DNA from: Mycobacterium sp.
GTDB taxonomy: Bacteria > Actinomycetota > Actinomycetes > Mycobacteriales > Mycobacteriaceae
NCBI GenBank assembly: GCA_025963385.1
Contig: JAOPUT010000282.1
Span: forward strand, 1-37,709
Length of the DNA: 37,709 bases
Reading direction: 5' to 3'
Shown: positions 20,844-29,742 of the stretch, piece after piece
Layout: the number at the start of each line of letters is the position of its first letter
Position numbering within the stretch: position 1 is the first letter of the stretch
The notes under the pieces: generated by a model
What the model was told of the DNA's origin: nothing
What the model saw: only the letters and a program-made list of their open reading frames with translations
Databases searched by the model: none
Position numbers and translations under genes: made by a program

Positions 20844-21486
20844 GCTTGGCGGGTGCCTTGCGCTTTGCGGGAGGCAGGTCTAGCTCGCGTTCACAGAACC
20901 GCATGGCGATGTCGTAGGCGACCTCGGAGTCGACCTCGGGGTCCTCGAGTGCCACCTGGATCGAGAGACCGTCGAGCAGCGCGCCGAACTCGAGCGCGAA
21001 CATCCTGGCGTCGATCTCCCCGCGGAGCTCGTCGCTGGCCTCACCCGACTTGATGGCGTCGACGATCATCCGGCGCCAGCGCGCGTCGAGTTCGACGCGC
21101 CCCGCCTTCACCTCCTCGTGCCGGAAGGCTTGAGCCCACAGGTCGAGCCACAGCCCCCATGCGCCGGGAATCTCGTTGTCCGCCTGCGGAATCACGGTCC
21201 ACTTGATCAACAGTGACAGCCGCTCCCGCAACGAGGTGACCTCGGCGAGCATCTTCTCGGCCGCTTCGTAGAAGGATTCCTCCGAGTGTCGCAGCGCATC
21301 GACGAGCAATCTGTCCCGCGTCCCGAAGTAGTAGATGACGAGTGCAGAACTGACACCTGCCCGCTTGGCGACGTCTGCGATTCGCGTGTCCCCGAATCCG
21401 CGTTCGCAGATCAAGCTTGCTGCGGCGTCGAGCATTTCGATGCGACGGGCCTCGTTGTTCTCCGTCGCCGGCGCAGGATCGGCCAT
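20824..21486 (-). CDS. TetR-family repressor, BetI-like (island regulator)
   Basis: A 220-residue TetR regulator. The HTH is [20 protein letters not shown] followed by TRDRLL, close to residues 40-65. The C-terminal ligand domain ([25 protein letters not shown]) resembles the BetI group, whose founding member senses choline. A Lys/Pro/Ala-rich tail ends the protein. It sits in the middle of the island and faces the oxidoreductase promoter. The recurring operator O1-O4 is the typical size and symmetry of a TetR site, so this protein is the natural candidate to bind it; that is inference. Confidence 0.9.
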   Translation of the reverse strand: MADPAPATENNEARRIEMLDAAASLICERGFGDTRIADVAKRAGVSSALVIYYFGTRDRLLVDALRHSEESFYEAAEKMLAEVTSLRERLSLLIKWTVIPQADNEIPGAWGLWLDLWAQAFRHEEVKAGRVELDARWRRMIVDAIKSGEASDELRGEIDARMFALEFGALLDGLSIQVALEDPEVDSEVAYDIAMRFCERELDLPPAKRKAPAKLKPKKG

Positions 21487-21526
21487 GTCGTCCTCGATCT
21501 CCCCTTCACTGTGGCGGCTCTGCTAC

Positions 21527-21556
21527 TTGTCTGCAAGCCTAACACTCGATTAGATT
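21527..21556 (+). promoter_or_regulatory. Promoter of the CrtI-like oxidoreductase gene
   Basis: TTGTCT (21527-21532), 18 bases, TAGATT (21551-21556). The -10 overlaps operator O3, as at O2. Confidence 0.6.
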
Positions 21557-21568
21557 GAACAGTCAGTC
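21553..21568. promoter_or_regulatory. Predicted TetR operator O3
   Basis: GATTGA-ACAG-TCAGTC has one mismatch in the inverted repeat. It is placed to act on the oxidoreductase promoter and perhaps on tetR itself. Confidence 0.7.
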
Positions 21569-21604
21569 AGGATGCGTCCCGAGACATACGGAAGAAGGTC
21601 CCTC

Positions 21605-23248
21605 ATGGCCAACGCGTACGACGCCATCGTGGTCGGCGGCGGCCACAACGGCCTGGTGTCAGCTGCCTACCTTGCTCGCTCGGGCGCCAGGACGCTGGTG
21701 CTGGAATCGCGCGGCAGCCTCGGCGGTGCAGCCACCACCGAGTCGCCGTGGGAGGACGCGCCCCACCTGCGGGTCACCCGACTGTCCTACGTGGTGAGCC
21801 TCATGCCGCCGACGATCGTCCGGGACCTCGGCCTGGAGCGTCACGGCTACAAGGTGCACCCGATGGGCCCCTATTACCAAGCATTTCCCGAGGGTGGCTC
21901 GCTGACCATCTACGAGGACGACCCGGCGCGCACCCACGAGCAACTGGCCAAGTTCTCCAAGAAGGACGCCGATTCGTGGCCCAAGTGGAACGAATGGCTC
22001 GAGGGCATCGCCGAGGTGATGGGTCCGCTGCTGACCCAGGTGCCGCCCAACATCGGGTCGCACAAGCCGTCGGATCTGATCGACCTCGCGAAGCTCGCCT
22101 GGAGCCAGAAGGGCATCACCACCCGGATGACCGCAGACGTCACCCGACTTCTGACCATGAGCATCGCCGATCTCCTCGACGACTGGTTCGAATCACCGCA
22201 AGTCAAAGGTGCGCTCGCGGTCAACGGCGTCATCGGCACGTGGGCCGGACCGTACGAGCCCGGCACCGCGTACGTGATGGCCCACCACTCGATCGGCGAC
22301 GTCGGCGACGGTCAGCTCGGGAGCTGGGGTTACCCCGAAGGCGGCATGGGTGGCGTGTCAGAGGCCATCGCGCGCGCGGCCCGCGGCTTCGGTGCCGAGA
22401 TTCGCACCAAGGCAAGGGTTTCCAGCTTGAAGGTGCAGGCCGGACGGGTTCAGGGAGTGGTCCTCGACAATGGCGAGGAGTTCACCGCCCCGCTGGTGGT
22501 GACGACGTTGCACCCGCGCACCGCCTTCCTCGACCAGATCCCTCGCCACGAGTTGCCCGACGACTTCGTCCGCGACATCGAACACTGGAAGACCCGTAGC
22601 GGCGTCGTGAAGATCAATCTGGCACTGGGCGAGCTGCCGAACTTCACCGCCGACCCGAGTTCGGGTATCGCCGAGCACCACACGGGCTCCGTCGAGATGG
22701 CGCCGACGATGGAGTACATCGAGGCGGCCTTCCAGGACGCCCGCGTCGGCAGGCCTGCGCTGATGCCCTTCAGTGATGGCGTCATCCCCACCACCCTCGA
22801 CAAGACGCTCAATCCCGATGGCACGCACATCATGTCGCTGTTCACGCAATGGGTGCCCGCGGAGTGGGCGGATGCCCCGCACACCGAGGAGCTCGACGCC
22901 TACGCCGACCGGCTCATCGACCTCTACGACCAGGTGGCCCCGGGATTCAAGTCGTCGATCCTGCACAGGGACGTCGTCGGGCCGCACGAGATGGAGCAGG
23001 AGTACGGCTTGATCGGCGGCAACATCTTCCACGGCGAGTTGTCGCTCGAGCAGCTGTTCCACATGCGTCCCGCACCGGGCTTCGCCGACTACCGCACGCC
23101 GATCGCCGGGCTCTACAACGGCAGCTCGGCCACCCACGCCGGCGGCGGCGTGTGCGGCATCCCCGGCTGGCAGGCCGCGAGAGCCGCGCTCGCGGACAAG
23201 AAGCGTGCCAACGGGCGCATCCGCTCGGCGCTGAGCCGTCGGCCCTAG
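21605..23248 (+). CDS. CrtI-like NAD(P)/FAD-dependent oxidoreductase
   Basis: A 547-residue flavoprotein of the phytoene-desaturase/PYROXD2 group. The N-terminal FAD motif is AIVVGGGHNGLVSAAYLARSGARTLVLE without the third Gly of some families (residues ~7-34, given in pieces: VVGGGHNGLV then LVLES). The C-terminal FAD motif is near GLYNGSSATHAGGGVCGIPG. The ATG at 21605 is preceded by GAAGAAGG; the longer frame to 21572 begins just after the operator. No carotenoid genes are nearby, so amine or CH-CH oxidation of the island's substrate is more likely than carotenoid work. The exact reaction is unknown. Confidence 0.85.
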   Translation: MANAYDAIVVGGGHNGLVSAAYLARSGARTLVLESRGSLGGAATTESPWEDAPHLRVTRLSYVVSLMPPTIVRDLGLERHGYKVHPMGPYYQAFPEGGSLTIYEDDPARTHEQLAKFSKKDADSWPKWNEWLEGIAEVMGPLLTQVPPNIGSHKPSDLIDLAKLAWSQKGITTRMTADVTRLLTMSIADLLDDWFESPQVKGALAVNGVIGTWAGPYEPGTAYVMAHHSIGDVGDGQLGSWGYPEGGMGGVSEAIARAARGFGAEIRTKARVSSLKVQAGRVQGVVLDNGEEFTAPLVVTTLHPRTAFLDQIPRHELPDDFVRDIEHWKTRSGVVKINLALGELPNFTADPSSGIAEHHTGSVEMAPTMEYIEAAFQDARVGRPALMPFSDGVIPTTLDKTLNPDGTHIMSLFTQWVPAEWADAPHTEELDAYADRLIDLYDQVAPGFKSSILHRDVVGPHEMEQEYGLIGGNIFHGELSLEQLFHMRPAPGFADYRTPIAGLYNGSSATHAGGGVCGIPGWQAARAALADKKRANGRIRSALSRRP

Positions 23249-23257
23249 GCCTTATCC

Positions 23258-25309
23258 ATGGGCGACGCACGCCGGACCGCCGTGGCCGCGATGCTCGGTG
23301 CGCGATCGGTGGCGATCGTCGGGGCCAGCGCTCGGCCCGACAGTTTCGGCGCCAGGATGATCGCTGAGGCGCAACGCAGTTCGGCCCGGATGCACCTCGT
23401 CAATCCGCGTTACGACCGGATCGGTGACCTGCCGTGCGTCTCCTCGCTGGCCGATCTCGACGAGCCCGTCGATCTGGCCCTGCTGGGAGTGCCGGACACC
23501 GCACTCGTCGACCAGGTGGCTGCCGCCGCGGACGCGGGCGCGCGCTCTGCGGTGGTGTTCGGCGCTGCGAACGGGGTGCGTGACAAGGTGACTGCCGTCG
23601 CCTCCGAGGCGGGTATGGCGCTGTGCGGCGCGGGCTGCATGGGCTTCGTCAACAACGCCATCGGCCTTCGTGCGCTCGGCTACCTGGAGCCGGAGGTCCT
23701 GCCGTCGGGTGGCGTCAGCCTGGTCACGCACTCGGGGTCGGCGTTCTCGACGTTGCTCCGGTCGCGTCGCGGGTTCGGCTTCCGGCTCGCGGTGTCCTCG
23801 GGTCAGGAACTCGTCACCGACACCGCGGATTACGTCGAGTACGCGCTCGACGACCCCGGCACCGAGATGCTCGCGCTGCTGCTCGAGACGCCCCGCGCGA
23901 TGCCCCGGCTCCGGCGCGCATTGCGGCGGGCACACGAGGCGGGCATCCCGGCCGTGATCCTGCCGGTAGGCGGCTCCCCGGCCGGTCAAGCCATGGTCGC
24001 CGCCCACTCCGGTGCGCTGGCCGGTGGCGACGCGGCCTGGGAGGCATTCTGTGACACCGTCGGCGCCGTCAGGGTGCGGGATCTGGCCGAGTTGACCGAC
24101 ACCGTCGAATTGTTCGGTGCGGGACGGCGTGCCAGCGGCGGTCACGGCGTCGCGACGGTCCACGACTCCGGTGCCGAGCGGGCCATGGTGGTCGACCTCG
24201 CGCACGACGTCGGCGTGGAATTCGCCACGCTGTTACCGACCTCGCTGACGGCCATCGAGGATCTCCTCGACGAAGGCCTCACCGCCACCAACCCGCTCGA
24301 CGTGTGGGGCACCGGGGCGGACACCAGGTCGCTGTTCCGGGCCTGCCTGCAGGTGATGATGGCGGATCCAGCCGTGGCGGTCACCGCGCTGGCGGTCGAT
24401 CTCGTCACCGAGTTCGACGGCGACACGGCGTACCCCGACGCGATGCTCGACGTCGCCGCCGAGACCGACGGGCCGCTGGCGGTGCTGACGTCGGTACCGT
24501 CCGCCGTCGACGCTGCGACAGCACAACTATTGCGCGCCAACGGGATACCCGTGCTCGAGGGCTTCCGCAGTGGCCTGTCCGCACTGGGACACCTGGCGCG
24601 GTGGCCGAGGAACATCGAACGGCACGAGCCGCCCGTCGACCTCGACCGGCAACGCCGCTGGCTGGCCAGGCTCCGCGACTGGGCCCCCGGCCTGGAATTC
24701 GAGTTGTTGGCCGACTACGGAATACCCGTGGCGGGAAGCGTCGAGGTGCACGGCCTCGACGGGGCGTTGACCGTGGCGGACTCCCTCGGCTACCCCGTAG
24801 TGCTGAAAACCGTTGCCGCCGATCATAAGAGCGACGTCGGCGGTGTTGCGCTCGATCTGGCCGATGCCGCTGCGGTGCGTGCGGCGTACGAGGACCTGGC
24901 GAATCGGCTGGGCCCTGCGGTGACGGTTCACCCCATGGTCGGCGACGGCATCGAGGTGTCGGTGGGGGTGGTGCGGGATGCGACGTTCGGCCCACTGGTC
25001 GTGGTCGCCGCCGGTGGCGTCCTGGTGGAGCTTCTGGCCGATCGCGCGCTGGCCTGCCCGCCGGTGTCGAACGCAGGGGCGCTGCGCATGCTCGACGCAT
25101 TGCGCATCAGGCCCCTGTTCGACGGCTGGCGGGGCTCGCCAGCGGCAGACGTCGGCGCGCTCGCCGAGGTGATCGTCGGATTCTCCCGGCTGGCAACCGA
25201 ACTCGGCGATGCGCTGGAGGCGGTCGAGGCCAACCCTGTGATCGCGACGGCCTCGGGGGCGATCGCGGTCGACGCGCTGGTGATTCCGCGGAATCAGAAG
25301 ATCGAGTAG
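23258..25309 (+). CDS. ADP-forming acyl-CoA synthetase (fused alpha-beta)
   Basis: A 683-residue NDP-forming acid-CoA ligase. Domains in order: CoA-binding Rossmann domain (SVAIVGASARPDSFG), two succinyl-CoA-synthetase-like domains with the phosphohistidine motif VAAHSGALAGGD, then an ATP-grasp domain (YPVVLKTVAADHKSDVGGV and AVEANPVI). It interconverts acyl-CoA + ADP + Pi and acid + CoA + ATP, so it can activate the acid cheaply or recover ATP from a thioester. It starts nine bases after the oxidoreductase stop and is surely on the same mRNA. Its end overlaps the cupin gene by 16 bp. Confidence 0.9.
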   Translation: MGDARRTAVAAMLGARSVAIVGASARPDSFGARMIAEAQRSSARMHLVNPRYDRIGDLPCVSSLADLDEPVDLALLGVPDTALVDQVAAAADAGARSAVVFGAANGVRDKVTAVASEAGMALCGAGCMGFVNNAIGLRALGYLEPEVLPSGGVSLVTHSGSAFSTLLRSRRGFGFRLAVSSGQELVTDTADYVEYALDDPGTEMLALLLETPRAMPRLRRALRRAHEAGIPAVILPVGGSPAGQAMVAAHSGALAGGDAAWEAFCDTVGAVRVRDLAELTDTVELFGAGRRASGGHGVATVHDSGAERAMVVDLAHDVGVEFATLLPTSLTAIEDLLDEGLTATNPLDVWGTGADTRSLFRACLQVMMADPAVAVTALAVDLVTEFDGDTAYPDAMLDVAAETDGPLAVLTSVPSAVDAATAQLLRANGIPVLEGFRSGLSALGHLARWPRNIERHEPPVDLDRQRRWLARLRDWAPGLEFELLADYGIPVAGSVEVHGLDGALTVADSLGYPVVLKTVAADHKSDVGGVALDLADAAAVRAAYEDLANRLGPAVTVHPMVGDGIEVSVGVVRDATFGPLVVVAAGGVLVELLADRALACPPVSNAGALRMLDALRIRPLFDGWRGSPAADVGALAEVIVGFSRLATELGDALEAVEANPVIATASGAIAVDALVIPRNQKIE

Positions 25310-25629
25310 ACCTTTCGCACGGTCTCGTGGATGTCCCACGTGCCCGTCCAACCCTTCGGGAACACCGCGACGTCGCCGACGCCGATCTCCGATGCGTCGC
25401 CGCCGTCGGGCGTGACCGTCATGCGGCCTGCGACGAGGTAGATGACCTCGTTGGTCTCCAGCGTCCACCGGGACGGGCCGGGCGCGCACTGCCAGATACC
25501 CGCCGACGCATCGCCGTCCACCCACACCTCGAGTCCGTGGGTGGCCATCGGCTCTCCGGTGGCCTCGTCGAGTGGACCCCAGTCCTCCAACTCGGCGTCT
25601 TCTGCGTGGGGCAGCATGCTGGTGATCAC
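25294..25629 (-). CDS. Small cupin protein (DUF861-like)
   Basis: A 111-residue single-domain cupin. The second half is typical: TNEVIYLVAGRMTVTPDG, then GVGDVAVFPKGWTGTWDI, as in the DUF861/EutQ/ureidoglycine aminohydrolase group. The classical His metal ligands of motif 1 are largely missing, so metal binding is doubtful. It starts at GTG 25629, overlapping the stop of the upstream DAO gene (GTGA); an ATG four codons in is an alternative. It may be a small-molecule isomerase or hydrolase, or a binding protein. Confidence 0.82.
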   Translation of the reverse strand: MITSMLPHAEDAELEDWGPLDEATGEPMATHGLEVWVDGDASAGIWQCAPGPSRWTLETNEVIYLVAGRMTVTPDGGDASEIGVGDVAVFPKGWTGTWDIHETVRKVYSIF

Positions 25630-26828
25630 TGGGACGCCCTTTCGGGGAATGGTAGGGAAATCGGTTCGGGCGCAACGCGACTATTGCCGTCGGCGTCGAA
25701 GCGGTCGAGGCCGAGGTCGGTGAGGTCCAGCCAGTCGCAGCGGCCGGTCATGGTGAGATCGGCGGCGACCTGGGAGACCGCGGGGCCCCACATCATGCCG
25801 TGGCCCGCCGCGCTGGCGACGACGGTGCCCTCGATCGGGCCGTCGTCGGTGAGCAGCGGACCGAGGATCGGCAGATGGTCCGGCGTGTAGTCGATGGTCG
25901 CCGCCCACGACCGTCGCAGGCCGAGGCCCTTGACGGCCGGAAAGAGCTGCTCCATCCGGGCGCGGGCCTTGCGGTAGTAGAGCGTATCGAAGTCGACGGC
26001 CGTTCCCGGTGGTTCGTCGGGGTTGCTCATACCCCAGAGCACCCCACCGGCTTCGCCTGGCCGCCAATAGATTCCGGACGTCACGTCGAACACCATGGGG
26101 ACGTCGTGAATGTCGAGGTCGGACGGCGCGGCAGTGACGACGACCTGGTGCCTGGTGCCGCCGGCGTAGATGGCGCCGCCCGCCGTGGCGCCCACCGCGG
26201 CCAGTTTCGGGCCGCCGGTGAGCACCACCCGCTCGGTGTCGATCGGCCCGTTCGCGGTGTCGACGCCGACGACGCGTCCGCCGCTGGTGCGCAACCCGGT
26301 GAAGGCGCAGCGCTCGCGGACGTCGACCCCGTTGGCGACCAGCGCGGCGGTGTAGGCCAACACGTTTCGGGGGGCGTCGATGTAACCGTCACCGGGTGCG
26401 TACGACGCCCCCATGGTCACGCCGGGTGCCAGACCGGTGTGCCGCGCGTCGAGGTCGTCGCTGCTGAGCCACTCGACGGTGAGGCCGAGGCTCTTCTGCA
26501 GGGCGATGCGGTCACGTGCCTGCGCCACTTCGGCTTCCGTGAATGCGGGCATCAGGTAACCCTGCGCGACGAATCCGCAATCGAGGGGAAAGCGGTCGCC
26601 GCTCTCGGCGTAGAACTGCTGCGCGCGGAGGCCGAGCTTGATGGCGGGTTCGGTGCCGCCCTGAGCGCGGACCATGCCCGCCGCGCGGCTGCTGGCGCCG
26701 TCGCCGAGGGTCGCGGATTCGAGCAGGATCACCTTGGCAACGCCCGATTCGGCGAGCAGGACGGCGGTCCACGCACCGACCGTCCCTCCGCCGACCACCA
26801 CCACGTCGGCGCAGTCGGAACTAGTCAT
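25626..26828 (-). CDS. FAD-dependent amine oxidoreductase (DAO family)
   Basis: A 400-residue flavoprotein of the sarcosine/glycine oxidase family. The FAD motif is VVVVGGGTVGAWTAVLLAESG near residue 9, and the family C-terminus is IDYTPDHLPILGPL and AAGHGMMWGPA. ATG 26828 is preferred over 26846. These enzymes oxidise secondary or tertiary N-methyl amines or amino acids to imines, which fits the step after a Rieske N-dealkylation. It is first in a two-gene leftward unit with the cupin, starting in the O4 promoter region. Confidence 0.88.
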   Translation of the reverse strand: MTSSDCADVVVVGGGTVGAWTAVLLAESGVAKVILLESATLGDGASSRAAGMVRAQGGTEPAIKLGLRAQQFYAESGDRFPLDCGFVAQGYLMPAFTEAEVAQARDRIALQKSLGLTVEWLSSDDLDARHTGLAPGVTMGASYAPGDGYIDAPRNVLAYTAALVANGVDVRERCAFTGLRTSGGRVVGVDTANGPIDTERVVLTGGPKLAAVGATAGGAIYAGGTRHQVVVTAAPSDLDIHDVPMVFDVTSGIYWRPGEAGGVLWGMSNPDEPPGTAVDFDTLYYRKARARMEQLFPAVKGLGLRRSWAATIDYTPDHLPILGPLLTDDGPIEGTVVASAAGHGMMWGPAVSQVAADLTMTGRCDWLDLTDLGLDRFDADGNSRVAPEPISLPFPERASQ

Positions 26829-26845
26829 AGCACCAAACGCTGACA

Positions 26846-26851
26846 TAGACT
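26846..26851 (+). promoter_or_regulatory. -10 element of the acyl-CoA dehydrogenase gene
   Basis: TAGACT, the same hexamer in the same position relative to the operator as at O2. No good -35 is seen. Confidence 0.5.
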
Positions 26852-26863
26852 GAACGCTCAGTC
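26848..26863. promoter_or_regulatory. Predicted TetR operator O4 (perfect)
   Basis: GACTGA-ACGC-TCAGTC, a perfect inverted repeat in the 52-bp gap between the divergent DAO and acyl-CoA dehydrogenase genes. One site here could control both units. Confidence 0.75.
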
Positions 26864-26880
26864 AAGAGCAAGGAGCGCGG

Positions 26881-28056
26881 ATGTACGGGTTGACGGAAGC
26901 GGATCGGCGCATCCAGGACACGGCGCGTGCATTCGTCGACTCGCTGATCCCGCTCGAGGTCGAGGCCGAGCTCGCAGGCGGGATGTTGCCCAAGGAGGTG
27001 ACCGCCGAACATCACGCCAGTGCAATCGAATTGGGGCTCTACGGCACCAACATGCCGACCTCGGTGGGCGGGCCCGGTTGCACTGCACTGCAGCAGGTGC
27101 TGGTGCAGGAACAGTGTGGCCGGGCGACCAACGGCCTGGCCTGGGTGATGGCCACCCCGCCGCAGTGGTGGGTGGACGTGGCGACCGACTACCAGCGCGA
27201 ACGCTGGTTGCTGCCCGCCGTGCGCGGCGAGAAGCACGAGGCGTACGCCATCACCGAGGAGTTCGCCGGCTCCGACGTCTCGGCGTTGACCGCCACCGCG
27301 CGCAAAGAGGGCGACGAGTACGTCATCGACGGGGTCAAATGGCACGTCACGTCGTACAACCTGGCCGACTACTGCTTCGTGCAGGCGGTCCTCGTCGGCG
27401 GAGAGTTCGAGGGCGAGCACGTGCTCCTGGTGGTCGACCTGCCCTGGCCAGGCGTGGAAGTGGTACGCACGCCGCAGTATTCACACCACATCGCCGACGA
27501 ACATCCGATCGTCTCCTTCAATGGCGTGCGGGTACCGGTGGACAACCTCGTCGGCGCCGAGGGGCAGGGGATGACCTTCACCCAGGACTGGTTCCGGTTC
27601 GAACGTCTGATGGTGGCGGCCAGATGCGTCGGCGCAGCGCAGCGGTTGCTCGACGACGTGACGGCGTTCGCGAAGGATCGCGTGGTGGACGGCAAGCCGC
27701 TCGGGGAGCATCAGTTGGTCGCGGGCATGCTCGCCGACAGTGCCACGGAGCTCTTCGCGGCGCGCACCATGCTCTACGAGGTCGCGCGGTCGATCGACGG
27801 CGGTGCCGATCGCAAGACGCTGCACGCCCAGGCGTCGATGGCCAAGCTGTACTGCTCGGAGATGGCGGGCCGCGTGGCCGACCGCAGCGTGCAGATCTTC
27901 GGCGGCCGCGGCTACATGCGGGAGAACGTCGCCGAACGGATGTACCGCGAACTTCGCGTCGAGCGAATCTGGGAGGGCGCCAGCGAGATCCAGCGGATCA
28001 TCGTCGCCCGCCAGCTGCTGAACCGGGGTCCCGCGGCCGTGTTGGAAGGAGCGTGA
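26881..28056 (+). CDS. Acyl-CoA dehydrogenase
   Basis: A 391-residue flavoprotein that introduces an alpha-beta double bond into a CoA thioester. Motifs include AYAITEEFAGSDVSALTATA (the FAD/substrate loop), VPVDNLVG, QIFGGRGYM and the C-terminal WEGASEIQRIIVARQLL, where the Glu of WEG aligns with the catalytic base of medium-chain enzymes. AAGGAG lies just upstream of the ATG. It is the end of the operator-linked island and suggests that the carbon skeleton is processed as a CoA ester. No enoyl-CoA hydratase follows in the window. Confidence 0.92.
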   Translation: MYGLTEADRRIQDTARAFVDSLIPLEVEAELAGGMLPKEVTAEHHASAIELGLYGTNMPTSVGGPGCTALQQVLVQEQCGRATNGLAWVMATPPQWWVDVATDYQRERWLLPAVRGEKHEAYAITEEFAGSDVSALTATARKEGDEYVIDGVKWHVTSYNLADYCFVQAVLVGGEFEGEHVLLVVDLPWPGVEVVRTPQYSHHIADEHPIVSFNGVRVPVDNLVGAEGQGMTFTQDWFRFERLMVAARCVGAAQRLLDDVTAFAKDRVVDGKPLGEHQLVAGMLADSATELFAARTMLYEVARSIDGGADRKTLHAQASMAKLYCSEMAGRVADRSVQIFGGRGYMRENVAERMYRELRVERIWEGASEIQRIIVARQLLNRGPAAVLEGA

Positions 28057-28066
28057 CGCCCGACCG

Positions 28067-28327
28067 TCAGCAGGGGTCGCCGGGCGGCGTGTAGTAGGGC
28101 ACGCCCTCGACGGTGTAGCAGGGCACCTCGCCCCACACGTACGGCGTGTCGGACGAGGCGATTGCCACACCCCGTGCGACGTCACCAGCGACGTTGGTAC
28201 AACCACCGACGGCGACGTGGCGCCCTCCGGCGCCCGCGCAGACATCGGCTTGCGCGGTCGGTGCCACCGCGAACGGCAGGGCCGCCATCGCGGCAGTCGT
28301 CAACAGTGTTGCTGCCAGCTTCTTCAT
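28067..28327 (-). CDS. Small secreted Cys-containing protein
   Basis: An 86-residue exported protein of unknown function. ATG 28327 (MKKLAATLL) follows GAAGGG at seven bases and opens a clear signal peptide, probably cut after AQA. The mature ~58 residues contain four cysteines (DVCAG, GGCTN, VPCYT, GDPC), enough for two disulfides. It looks like the small secreted hypotheticals common in mycobacteria. It begins 13 bp after the permease gene ends, so it may share its mRNA, and is convergent with the acyl-CoA dehydrogenase gene. Confidence 0.8.
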   Translation of the reverse strand: MKKLAATLLTTAAMAALPFAVAPTAQADVCAGAGGRHVAVGGCTNVAGDVARGVAIASSDTPYVWGEVPCYTVEGVPYYTPPGDPC

Positions 28328-28340
28328 CGCACACCCTTCG

Positions 28341-29663
28341 TTAGCCCGGCCCGGCGTTATTATCGCGCGCGTCAGCCTCGGAGGGTGGAGATTGGCCAAC
28401 TCGCTCGGTCAGGTCGGCGTCGTCCCTCGTCCCGCGAAGGCCCAAGAGTCGCATGCCGTGGTAGATGACCAGCGCGGCGATCGACCCGAGCGCGATGCCG
28501 GTGAAGATCAAGGACCCTGCCTTCCAGGTGAAGTCGGCGATCCCGATGACCAGGGGGATGGCGGCCGTCATCTGGTTGACGGGCTGACTGAAGTCGACGT
28601 GATTGGTGAGCCAGATGCGGACGCCGAGGATGCCCACCAGCCCGTAGAGCACGATCGTGGCGCCCCCGAGCACGCCGGGCGGGATGGCCGAGATAGCGGC
28701 GCCCACCTTGGGGCACATCGCCAGCACGATGGCGACGGCGGCCGCGATCCAGTAGGCCGCGGTCGAATACACGCGCGTCGCCGCCATCACACCGATGTTC
28801 TCGGCGTACGTCGTGGTGGCCGACCCGCCGCCGAAGCCTGCGAGCGTCGTCGCGACCCCGTCGGCGGCGATGGCGCGCCCCATCACGGGGTCGGTGTCGG
28901 TGCCGGTCATCTGCCCCACCGACTTCACGTGGCCGATGTTCTCGGCGATCAGTGCGATCACCGCGGGCAGGAACAGCGGTAGCACCGACAGGCTGAACGA
29001 CGGCGTCTGGAACTCGGGAAGCCCGATCCACGGCGCCGCGGCGATGGCGGAGGTGTCGACGTCGCCGAGGGCGAGCGCCAGCAGGTAGCCGATGACGACG
29101 GCCAGGAAGATGGCGAGCCTGCCGATGATGCCGCGGAAGAACGCCAGGATCGCGACGAGCAGGACCAGGGTGACGAGCCCGACGACCGGGCCCTTCTCGA
29201 AGTTGGCCTTGGCCGCCGGGGCGAGGTTGAAGCCGATCAGCGCGACGATGGCACCCGTCACCACCGGCGGCAGCGTCGCGTCGAGCCACCGCGTGCCGAC
29301 GAAGTGCACGATCGCGCCGATCGCGACGAGGATCAGGCCGACCGCGACGAGTCCGCCGAGGGCGCTGCCCGTGCCGTTGGACGCCACCGCGGCGGTGACG
29401 GGCGCGATCACCGAGAAGCTCGAGCCGAGATAGCTGGGCAGCCGGTTGCCGGTGATGACCAGGAAGAGCACCGTGCCGACGCCGGAGAACAGCAGCGTGG
29501 TCGCAGGCGGGAAGCCCGTCAGCACGGGGACCAGGAACGTGGCGCCGAACATCGCCACCACGTGCTGCGCGCCGATACCGATGGTGCGCGGCCAGCTCAG
29601 TCGTTCGTCGGGCGCCACGACGTGCGCGTCGGGCGGTACGGGCTTCCAAGTCAGCGGGATCAC
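28341..29663 (-). CDS. NCS2-family uracil/xanthine permease
   Basis: A 440-residue permease with about 14 hydrophobic segments. IGIGAQHVVAMFGATFLVP near the start and ALIAENIGHVKSVGQMTG in the middle are family landmarks; the second holds the acidic substrate-binding Glu. Uracil is the most likely substrate, with xanthine possible. It starts at GTG 29663. No pyrimidine or purine catabolic genes are close by. No TetR-type operator is visible before it, so it probably lies outside the amine regulon. Confidence 0.88.
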   Translation of the reverse strand: MIPLTWKPVPPDAHVVAPDERLSWPRTIGIGAQHVVAMFGATFLVPVLTGFPPATTLLFSGVGTVLFLVITGNRLPSYLGSSFSVIAPVTAAVASNGTGSALGGLVAVGLILVAIGAIVHFVGTRWLDATLPPVVTGAIVALIGFNLAPAAKANFEKGPVVGLVTLVLLVAILAFFRGIIGRLAIFLAVVIGYLLALALGDVDTSAIAAAPWIGLPEFQTPSFSLSVLPLFLPAVIALIAENIGHVKSVGQMTGTDTDPVMGRAIAADGVATTLAGFGGGSATTTYAENIGVMAATRVYSTAAYWIAAAVAIVLAMCPKVGAAISAIPPGVLGGATIVLYGLVGILGVRIWLTNHVDFSQPVNQMTAAIPLVIGIADFTWKAGSLIFTGIALGSIAALVIYHGMRLLGLRGTRDDADLTERVGQSPPSEADARDNNAGPG

Positions 29664-29742
29664 AGATTGGACTACACACCATCGGGTGGCTCGGCGCGAG
29701 TCAACCCGCTATCCGGGGTTGCCGGGCCACGGCATCGACCTG

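Noticed and set aside
24527..25675. A 382-codon minus-strand frame opposite the CoA ligase
   Set aside because: Arg-rich shadow of the ligase and cupin genes without recognisable motifs.
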